DNA of 5,201 nt from Thiohalobacter sp. (GTDB taxonomy: Bacteria > Pseudomonadota > Gammaproteobacteria > Thiohalobacterales > Thiohalobacteraceae): contig JALVEM010000046.1 in the NCBI GenBank assembly GCA_027030825.1, positions 1-5,201 on the forward strand, given 5' to 3'. Within the stretch, counting starts at the first letter, position 1. Each line of letters opens with the position of its first letter. This document shows positions 1-5,201 of this stretch, in pieces. The position numbers and the translations under genes were made by a program. Below the pieces are notes generated by a model. That model was not told the origin of the DNA and did no database searches. It saw only the letters and a program-made list of their open reading frames with translations.

Positions 1-1033
1 TTCGCAGGGCGAGGTGAACCTCAGTCCGGAGATGGCATCCCGGGGCATCCGGCTCTCGACCGCCGTGGCGCCTTCCGTCTACTACTTCGGGTTCAACATG
101 CTGGATCCGGTGGTGGGCGGATACGACGAACGGGCCCGCAAGCTGCGGCTGGCGATTTCCATCGCCATCGACTACGAGGAATTCATCAGCATCTTCACCA
201 ACGACCGGGGGGTGCCCGCCCAGGGGCCCCTGCCGCCGGGCATCTTCGGCTACCGGGAGGGGAAGGCGGGCATCAATCCCTATGTGTACGACTGGACACC
301 GCAAGGGCCGCGCCGCAAGCCGCTCTCCGTGGCACGCCGGCTGCTGGCGGAGGCCGGCTATCCGGACGGGCGCGATGCCCGGACCGGCCGGCCGCTCACC
401 CTCTACCTGGACACCACCGGCAGCGGGCCTGACGCCAAGGCGCGGCTCGACTGGTTCAGGAAACAGTTCGAGAAGCTGAACATCCAGCTCGTGATACGCA
501 ACACGGACTACAACCGCTTCCAGGAGAAGATGAGCAACGGCACCGCCCAGATGTTCCAGTGGGGGTGGAATGCCGACTACCCGGATCCGGAGAATTTCCT
601 GTTCCTGCTCTATGGGCCCAACGGCAAGGTGAAGCATCACGGCGAGAACGCGGCCAATTACGAGAACGCCGAATACGACCGGCTGTTCGTGCGCATGAAG
701 AATCTGCCCGACGGGCCGGAACGGCTGGCCGTGATCGATCGCATGCTGGACATCGTGCGGCGCGACGCGCCCTGGGCATGGGGATACTATCCCAAGCAGT
801 TCAGTCTCTACCACCAGTGGTATCACAACGTGAAGCCGAATCTGATCGCGCGCAATACGCTCAAGTACCGGCGCATCGATGCTTCGCTGCGCGACCGGCT
901 GCGGCGGGAATGGAACCGGCCGGTGCTCTGGCCGCTCGGCGTGCTCGCCATCCTCCTCGTGCTGGCGGTGCTGCCGGCCTGGATCGGTTATCGGCGGCAC
1001 GAGCTGGCCACGGCCCGCGAGGAGGCGGACTGA
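1..1033 (+). CDS. Peptide ABC transporter substrate-binding protein, family 5 (SBP_bac_5), C-terminal part, membrane-anchored
   Basis: The reading frame is open from the left edge (first full codon at nt 2), so the N-terminus and any signal peptide lie outside the window; the GTG at nt 14 is only an internal valine. Counting that codon as residue 1, the family 5 hallmarks are YFGFN (24-28), the helix LRLAISIAIDYEEF (44-57), GPLPPG (71-76), the ARRLLAEAGYPDG segment (107-119) and GWNADYPDPENF (184-195). These match the C-terminal half of DppA/OppA/AppA-type proteins, which capture peptides or similar solutes outside the inner membrane and deliver them to the permease. Unusually, the chain ends in a predicted transmembrane helix (about 303-325), followed by RRHELATAREEAD, giving a C-terminal membrane anchor with a cytoplasmic tail. 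Most Gram-negative homologues are free periplasmic proteins. It is the first visible gene of the operon, and its TGA shares a base with the next ATG. The family call is firm; the substrate is unknown. Confidence 0.93.
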   Translation, partial: SQGEVNLSPEMASRGIRLSTAVAPSVYYFGFNMLDPVVGGYDERARKLRLAISIAIDYEEFISIFTNDRGVPAQGPLPPGIFGYREGKAGINPYVYDWTPQGPRRKPLSVARRLLAEAGYPDGRDARTGRPLTLYLDTTGSGPDAKARLDWFRKQFEKLNIQLVIRNTDYNRFQEKMSNGTAQMFQWGWNADYPDPENFLFLLYGPNGKVKHHGENAANYENAEYDRLFVRMKNLPDGPERLAVIDRMLDIVRRDAPWAWGYYPKQFSLYHQWYHNVKPNLIARNTLKYRRIDASLRDRLRREWNRPVLWPLGVLAILLVLAVLPAWIGYRRHELATAREEAD

Positions 1034-1035
1034 TG
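1020..1035 (+). promoter_or_regulatory. Ribosome binding site and TGATG stop/start overlap for the dppB-like gene
   Basis: AGGAGG at 1020-1025 lies 7 bases before the ATG at 1033-1035. The ATG shares its A with the TGA stop (1031-1033) of the substrate-binding protein. A strong Shine-Dalgarno placed inside the end of the upstream gene, plus the one-base overlap, fixes the permease start and suggests that terminating ribosomes re-initiate directly on it. The same bases encode the last residues of the upstream protein. Confidence 0.85.
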
Positions 1036-2010
1036 CTGGCCTACATCGTGCGGCGGATGCTCTATGCCATTCCCATTCTGGTGGGTGTGAACCTCATTAC
1101 CTTCGCGCTCTTTTTCGTGGTCAATCCGCCCGATGACATGGCGCGCATGCAACTTGGCATGAAACGGGTGACGCCGGAGGCGATCGAGCGCTGGAAGGAG
1201 GCGCACGGCTACCATTTGCCGTTGCTCTACAACGAGGATGCCCCGGGCATGGAGAAATTCACCCGGACCATCTTCTATACCAAGTCGGTCCGGCTGTTCC
1301 TGTTCGATTTCGGGCGTTCCGATAGCGGCCGCGACATCGGCTACGACATCCGTCAGCGCATGTGGCCCAGCCTGCTCATCGCCCTGCCTACGCTGGTGCT
1401 GGGCCTGCTCGTGTATGTGAGCTTCGCGCTCCTGCTGGCCTTCTTTCGCGGCACCCGGCTCGATCTCGGCGGGGTGGTGCTGTGTGTCATCCTGATGTCG
1501 ATCTCGGCGCTCTACTACATCATCGTCGGCCAGTACGTCATCGGCAAGCTGATGCGCCTGCTGCCCATCTCCGGCTACGACCACGGGCTGCTGGCGCTCA
1601 AGTTCACGCTGATGCCGGTGATCATCGGCGTGATTGCCTCGATCGGCTCCAGCAGCCGTTTCTATCGCAGCATCTTCCTCGAGGAGCTGGGGCGCGACTA
1701 TGTGCGGACCGCCCGGGCCAAGGGACTGCGTGAGACCCTGGTGCTGTTCGGGCATGTGCTGCGCAATGCGCTCATTCCCATCCTCACCAACGTGGTGGCC
1801 ATCCTGCCGCTGCTGTTCATGGGCAGCCTCATCATGGAGTCCTTCTTCGGCATTCCGGGTCTGGGCAGCTACACCATCGACGCCATCAATCGTCAGGACT
1901 TCGCCATCGTGCGCGCCATGGTGTTCCTCGGTTCCTTCCTCTACATCGTCGGCCTGCTGCTGACCGACATCTCCTACAGCCTGGTCGACCCGAGGGTGCG
2001 GCTGTCATGA
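1033..2010 (+). CDS. Peptide ABC transporter permease, DppB/OppB type
   Basis: This 325-residue inner-membrane subunit forms one half of the translocation pore; the length is normal for DppB/OppB/YejB. It begins with the classic MLAYIVRRMLYAIPIL N-terminus and first helix (about 9-29). The periplasmic segment carries FDFGRS (91-96), where the family usually has GDLGRS or similar. Further helices lie at about 112-137, 146-170, 190-206, 246-268 and 294-313. The cytoplasmic EAA coupling loop is DYVRTARAKGL (222-232) running on to HVLRNALIP (241-249), which docks on the ATPase. The family signature FFGIPGLGSY is at 271-280, and the C-terminus LVDPRVRLS is typical. The open frame extends well upstream of 1033, but that stretch is an out-of-frame reading of the substrate-binding gene; the Shine-Dalgarno and the family N-terminus both support 1033. 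It overlaps its downstream partner by four bases. The exact subfamily (Dpp, Opp or Yej) is not decidable, so no symbol is given. Confidence 0.95.
   Translation: MLAYIVRRMLYAIPILVGVNLITFALFFVVNPPDDMARMQLGMKRVTPEAIERWKEAHGYHLPLLYNEDAPGMEKFTRTIFYTKSVRLFLFDFGRSDSGRDIGYDIRQRMWPSLLIALPTLVLGLLVYVSFALLLAFFRGTRLDLGGVVLCVILMSISALYYIIVGQYVIGKLMRLLPISGYDHGLLALKFTLMPVIIGVIASIGSSSRFYRSIFLEELGRDYVRTARAKGLRETLVLFGHVLRNALIPILTNVVAILPLLFMGSLIMESFFGIPGLGSYTIDAINRQDFAIVRAMVFLGSFLYIVGLLLTDISYSLVDPRVRLS
1992..2010 (+). promoter_or_regulatory. Ribosome binding site and ATGA overlap for the dppC-like gene
   Basis: GAGGG at 1992-1996 lies 10 bases before the ATG at 2007-2009. The ATG overlaps the TGA (2008-2010) of the dppB-like gene as ATGA, a standard translational-coupling arrangement. 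It fits the need for equal amounts of the two permease subunits. Confidence 0.7.
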
Positions 2011-3410
2011 AGCCGGTATTCCTCTGGACCGACGTGCTGCTGTGGCTGCTGGTTGCCGTCACCGGCCTGTTCGTCTGGCATGTGCGCCGCCATCGGCATC
2101 TGCGCGAGCCCTGGCGGCGGGTGATGCAGCGTCCGCTGGGAGCGGGGGCAGCCATGGTGCTGGCAGTGTTCATCCTCATCGGCCTGCTGGATTCGGTGCA
2201 TTTCCGGCCGGCATTGCCTGACAACGGCCATGGACGCGAGACGCACTACTCGGGCGAGGTGCTTAGCCTCTTCGATCGCCTGGTGACGCCGTTGCGTACC
2301 GGGATCGAGAAGACCTATTCCGCACCCTTCGCGTGCCACCTCTACCAGAAGGAGAGTGTGCGTCTGCCGGACGGTCGGCTGGTGCGGGACTATCCCCGCC
2401 TGAAACACGCCTGCACCCGTCTGACGAATCCCGAGGCGGCGCCGGCCGACATCACCGGCCGGCTGGTTCGGGCCGTCCTGCAGGCGCTGGCCGGCACGGT
2501 GCTGACGGCGCTGTTTCTCGCCTTGCGGCTGGCGCGACGACGGGCTCTCTCCATCGGCAAGGCCCTGACCCTGATCCTGCGCGGCGGTTCTTCCTGGCCC
2601 CTGCGCACGCTGCTCGCCGTCTTCTTCGTGTTGCTGCTCTGGCTGACCGCCAGTCTGCAGCTGGCGACGGACTACCATGTGCTCGGCACCGACAAGGTCG
2701 GCAACGACGTCTATTATCAGACGCTCAAGAGCATCCGCACAGGACTGGTGATCGGTACCCTGACGACACTGGTGATGCTGCCGTTCGCCATCGCGCTCGG
2801 CATCATGGCCGGTTATTTCAAGGGGCTGGTAGACGACGCGATCCAGTACCTCTACACCACGCTGAATTCCATCCCCGGCGTGCTGCTGATCGCTGCCGCC
2901 GTGCTCATGCTGGAGGTCTACATGACCAATCATCCGGATCTGTTCGAGACCACGGTGGAGCGCGCCGATCTGCGGCTGTTCTTCCTGTGTCTGATCCTGG
3001 GGGTGACCAGCTGGACGGGGCTGTGCCGCCTGCTGCGTGGCGAGACCTTCAAGCTCGCGGAGATCGACTACATCCAGGCGGCGCAGGCCTTCGGGGTCAG
3101 GCATGCAGAGATACTCCGCCGCCATATCCTGCCGAACGTCATGCACGTGGTGCTGATCACGGTGGTGCTCGACTTCAGCGGGCTGGTGCTCGCCGAGGCC
3201 GTGCTCTCCTACGTGGGCGTCGGCGTGGATCCCGCCATGAACAGCTGGGGCAACATGATCAACCGCGCCCGTCTGGAGATGGCGCGGGACCCCATGGTCT
3301 GGTGGTCGCTGGCTGCGGCTTTCATCTTCATGTTCGCGCTGGTGCTAGCTGCCAATCTGTTCTCGGACGCGGTGCGCGATGCCTTCGACCCGCGCCTGCG
3401 TGAAAGATAG
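2007..3410 (+). CDS. Peptide ABC transporter permease, DppC/OppC type, enlarged N-terminal region
   Basis: This is the second pore subunit. The core is clear: VLGTDKVGNDVYYQTLKSIR (225-244) matches the family's LGTDxxGRDxxSR motif. Helices follow at about 245-270 (ending in AGYFKG), 284-304, 325-341, 380-402 and 431-452. The EAA coupling loop is YIQAAQAFG (355-363) through RRHILPN (371-377), and SYVGVGV and SWGNMI are typical C-terminal motifs. At 467 residues it is much longer than the roughly 300 usual for DppC. The extra length precedes LGTD: a first helix (about 6-26), a basic stretch (27-42), a second helix (46-64), a hydrophilic segment (about 65-152) with Cys110 and Cys136, a third helix (153-174), a basic loop (RLARRRALSIGK), then a fourth helix (200-218). 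Charge distribution predicts N-out topology with the 65-152 segment periplasmic, leaving LGTD correctly outside. The permease call is firm; the role of the insert is unknown. Confidence 0.93.
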   Translation: MKPVFLWTDVLLWLLVAVTGLFVWHVRRHRHLREPWRRVMQRPLGAGAAMVLAVFILIGLLDSVHFRPALPDNGHGRETHYSGEVLSLFDRLVTPLRTGIEKTYSAPFACHLYQKESVRLPDGRLVRDYPRLKHACTRLTNPEAAPADITGRLVRAVLQALAGTVLTALFLALRLARRRALSIGKALTLILRGGSSWPLRTLLAVFFVLLLWLTASLQLATDYHVLGTDKVGNDVYYQTLKSIRTGLVIGTLTTLVMLPFAIALGIMAGYFKGLVDDAIQYLYTTLNSIPGVLLIAAAVLMLEVYMTNHPDLFETTVERADLRLFFLCLILGVTSWTGLCRLLRGETFKLAEIDYIQAAQAFGVRHAEILRRHILPNVMHVVLITVVLDFSGLVLAEAVLSYVGVGVDPAMNSWGNMINRARLEMARDPMVWWSLAAAFIFMFALVLAANLFSDAVRDAFDPRLRER

Positions 3411-3435
3411 CCATGAAACGCCGATGGGGGCCTGA
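3411..3435 (+). promoter_or_regulatory. Short dppC-to-ATPase spacer with weak ribosome binding site
   Basis: This 25-base gap is the only intergenic sequence in the window. GGGGG at 3426-3430, five bases before the ATG at 3436, is the best Shine-Dalgarno candidate and is weaker than the AGGAGG used by the dppB-like gene. A TGA at 3433-3435, in frame and directly upstream, rules out any earlier start for the ATPase. No promoter-like boxes or terminator hairpin are seen, so the ATPase is most likely co-transcribed with the permeases. Confidence 0.55.
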
Positions 3436-3439
3436 ATGA
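3413..3439 (+). other. Possible 8-codon minigene (MKRRWGPE) overlapping the ATPase start
   Basis: An ATG at 3413 opens a frame of eight codons (MKRRWGPE) that stops at TGA 3437-3439. The stop overlaps the ATPase start codon as ATGA. It begins two bases after the dppC-like stop. The geometry would allow ribosomes leaving the permease gene to translate it and re-initiate on the ATPase, like a small coupling leader. There is no clear Shine-Dalgarno in front of it, and an open frame this short can easily arise by chance. Listed only as a candidate. Confidence 0.15.
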
Positions 3440-5201
3440 ACGAGCCGCTGCTTGAAGTGAAGGATCTGAAGGTGCGCCTCGGGCGTGGCCCCCGGGCCGT
3501 GCGCGCCGTGGACGGCGTGAGTTTCGATATCCGTCGCGGGGAGACCTTCTCGCTGCTCGGCGAGTCCGGCTGCGGCAAGTCGATGACGGCGCTCGCCATC
3601 ATGCGTCTGCTGCCGCAACCGGCGGGGCGTATCGACGGCGGCGAGGTGAGGCTCGCCGGGCAGGACCTGCTCGATCTTCCCGAGCGCGAGATGCGTCGGG
3701 TGCGTGGCGGCCGCATCGCGATGATCTTCCAGGAGCCGATGACCTCGCTCAACCCGGTGATGACGGTGGGGCGGCAGATCGGCGAGGTGCTGGCCCTGCA
3801 CAAGGGGCTCACCGGCAGGGCGGCCCTGGACCGGACGCGGGAGCTGCTCGATGCCGTCGGCATCCCGGACAGCGCCCGGCGAGTGAACGAATACCCTCAC
3901 CAGCTCTCCGGCGGCATGAAACAGCGGGTGATGATCGCCATGGCGCTCGCCGGCGAGCCGGACCTGCTCATCGCCGACGAGCCCACGACGGCGCTGGATG
4001 TCACCATTCAGGCCCAGGTGCTGGAGCTGCTGCAGTCGCTGCAGGAGCGGTTCGGGATGGCCATCCTGCTCATCACGCACGATCTGGGCGTGGTGGCCGG
4101 CATGGTCGACCGCCTGGCCGTCATGTATGCCGGACAGATCGTCGAACGGGCAACGCGCGAGGCCTTTTTCGACTCCCCGCTGCATCCCTACGGGCGCAAG
4201 CTGTTCGATGCCCTGCCGGACATGCGCAAGCGCGACCGTCGCCTGACGGTGATTCCGGGCACTGTGCCCGCGCTCGATCACGAATTCACCACCTGCCGTT
4301 TCGCGCCCCGCTGCGATCGGCACTGGGCACGGTGCGAGCAGGGCGAGCCGCCCATGTATGCGGTCGATGGACGCGAGGTGCGCTGCTATCTCTACGCCGA
4401 GGGTGCGGATGTCCGCGGATCCGGGCTTGCGGAGCCGGAAGAGGGCGCGCCACGCAGGCAGCGCAGGCCGGCCGAGGCCCGGACCCCGCTGCTGCAGGTG
4501 CGGGGGCTGAAGGTGCATTTCCCGATCCGCAAGGGACTGCTGCGTCGCACGGTGGGGCATGTGTACGCCGTCGACGACGTGGATCTCGACATTGCGCAGG
4601 GCCAGACACTGGCGCTGGTCGGCGAGTCGGGCTGCGGCAAGACCACGGCCGGCAAGGCGATCCTGCAGCTCATCCGGCCCACGGCGGGTAGCGTACGTTT
4701 CGACGGCACCGAACTGACGCAGCTGCGGGGCGAGGCCCTTAGGCGCCGCCGGCGCGAGTTCCAGATCATCTTCCAGGATCCCTATTCGTCGATGAATCCG
4801 CGCATGATGATCGGCGACATTGTCGAGGAGGGCATGCGGGCCCAGGGCATCGGACGCGATGCCGCCGAGCGACGCGAGCGGGTCAAGACCCTGATCGAAC
4901 GTGTGGGACTGCGGGCAGAACACCTCGATCGCTATCCGCACGAATTCTCGGGTGGGCAGCGCCAGCGCATCTGCATCGCCCGGGCACTCGCCGTGGAGCC
5001 GCGGCTCATCGTCTGCGACGAGCCGACCAGTGCGCTTGACGTCTCGGTGCAGGCCCAGATCCTCAATCTGCTCTCGGAACTGCAGGAGGACTATCGCCTG
5101 TCCTATCTGTTCATCACCCACAACCTCTCGGTGGTCGGCTATCTCGCCGATCGCGTGGCGGTGATGTATCTGGGACGGATCGTCGAGGAGGGGCCGGTGG
5201 A
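3436..5201 (+). CDS. Fused dual ATP-binding subunit of peptide ABC transporter (DppD-DppF / YejF / GsiA architecture), 3' end cut
   Basis: One uninterrupted frame of 588 readable codons runs off the right edge. It energises import by hydrolysing ATP on the cytoplasmic face of the two permeases. Half 1: Walker A GESGCGKS (42-49), Q-loop Gln99, signature LSGGMKQR (157-164), Walker B LLIADEP with Glu182, D-loop ALD (186-188) and H-loop His215. A DppD-type tail follows, with HPY (250-252) and Cys287, 293, 300 and 317, the pattern linked to a [4Fe-4S] cluster in DppD proteins. A polar, Arg/Glu-rich linker spans about 325-350. Half 2: A-loop-like Tyr377, Walker A GESGCGKTT (396-404), Q-loop Gln447, signature FSGGQRQR (504-511), Walker B with Glu529 and H-loop His562. 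The missing end should carry the second half's short C-terminal extension. The ATG at 3436 directly follows an in-frame TGA, so it is the earliest possible start; LLEVKDLKV fits an ABC domain onset. Both ATP sites look catalytically complete. Fusion makes a separate second ATPase gene unnecessary, as in YejF or GsiA, but substrate cannot be inferred. Confidence 0.95.
   Translation, partial: MNEPLLEVKDLKVRLGRGPRAVRAVDGVSFDIRRGETFSLLGESGCGKSMTALAIMRLLPQPAGRIDGGEVRLAGQDLLDLPEREMRRVRGGRIAMIFQEPMTSLNPVMTVGRQIGEVLALHKGLTGRAALDRTRELLDAVGIPDSARRVNEYPHQLSGGMKQRVMIAMALAGEPDLLIADEPTTALDVTIQAQVLELLQSLQERFGMAILLITHDLGVVAGMVDRLAVMYAGQIVERATREAFFDSPLHPYGRKLFDALPDMRKRDRRLTVIPGTVPALDHEFTTCRFAPRCDRHWARCEQGEPPMYAVDGREVRCYLYAEGADVRGSGLAEPEEGAPRRQRRPAEARTPLLQVRGLKVHFPIRKGLLRRTVGHVYAVDDVDLDIAQGQTLALVGESGCGKTTAGKAILQLIRPTAGSVRFDGTELTQLRGEALRRRRREFQIIFQDPYSSMNPRMMIGDIVEEGMRAQGIGRDAAERRERVKTLIERVGLRAEHLDRYPHEFSGGQRQRICIARALAVEPRLIVCDEPTSALDVSVQAQILNLLSELQEDYRLSYLFITHNLSVVGYLADRVAVMYLGRIVEEGPV

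Noticed and set aside
559..1032. Upstream in-frame extension of the dppB-like permease.
   Set aside because: The extension is an out-of-frame reading of the SBP gene, rich in Arg, Ala and Gly. The permease N-terminus at 1033 matches the family and has AGGAGG in front of it.
2441..2463. Perfect 8-bp inverted repeat (GCCGGCCG ... CGGCCGGC) with a 7-base loop inside the dppC-like gene.
   Set aside because: It lies within codons for the periplasmic insert and third helix, has no T-tract, and such GC palindromes are expected by chance in DNA of this composition.
1974..3146. Minus-strand open frame of 390 codons opposite the dppC-like gene.
   Set aside because: Its product is dominated by Gln, His, Arg and Gly, consistent with the reverse complement of GC-rich membrane-protein codons. 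It covers a clearly real permease and has no convincing start site.
3401..3440. Possible terminator or internal promoter between the dppC-like gene and the ATPase.
   Set aside because: There is no stable hairpin followed by T residues and no credible -35/-10 pair in this short stretch.
3328..5121. Very long open frame on the minus strand (597 codons) opposite the ATPase.
   Set aside because: It lies antisense to a gene with every ABC ATPase motif intact. Its translation is rich in Arg, His, Gln and Gly with no recognisable domain, which is typical of the mirror frame of a high-GC gene.
3436..5201. Possible frameshift separating two ATPase genes (DppD and DppF).
   Set aside because: Codon-by-codon reading from 3436 to the edge stays in a single frame through both ABC domains and the linker with no stop, so this is a true fusion in the given sequence.

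Overview
The window is one compact operon for an ABC importer of the peptide/opine/nickel class (DppABCDF / OppABCDF / YejABEF superfamily). All genes are on the + strand and are packed with almost no intergenic DNA. Strongly GC-biased third codon positions, Shine-Dalgarno-type ribosome sites and stop/start overlaps point to a high-GC Gram-negative bacterium. I would guess a proteobacterium, perhaps gamma or beta, but no taxonomic marker in the window proves this.

Layout: (1) nt 1-1033, the C-terminal part of an extracytoplasmic solute-binding protein (SBP family 5), with its 5' end outside the window. It ends in a predicted transmembrane helix and a short basic cytoplasmic tail. (2) nt 1033-2010, a DppB/OppB-type permease of 325 aa, overlapping the SBP stop by one base (TGATG). 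(3) nt 2007-3410, an enlarged DppC/OppC-type permease of 467 aa with extra N-terminal helices and a periplasmic insert of about 90 residues, overlapping dppB by four bases (ATGA). (4) nt 3436 to the right edge, one long open frame encoding two fused ABC ATPases (DppD-like plus DppF-like in one chain, as in YejF and GsiA). It has no stop before the window ends.

Together the genes give a complete import machine: a capture protein, two membrane subunits forming the pore, and a single tandem ATPase supplying both nucleotide-binding domains. Both ATPase halves have every catalytic motif. The substrate cannot be read from the sequence; oligopeptides or dipeptides are the default expectation.

No RNA gene, mobile element, CRISPR array, promoter or terminator is visible. 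The promoter is expected upstream and the terminator downstream of the window. The largest gap is 25 bases (3411-3435). I see no evidence of a wholly new system. The points worth a second look are architectural: the C-terminal membrane anchor on the SBP, the enlarged DppC with a two-cysteine periplasmic loop, the four-cysteine (probable Fe-S) motif kept inside a fused ATPase, and an 8-codon minigene that overlaps the ATPase start.
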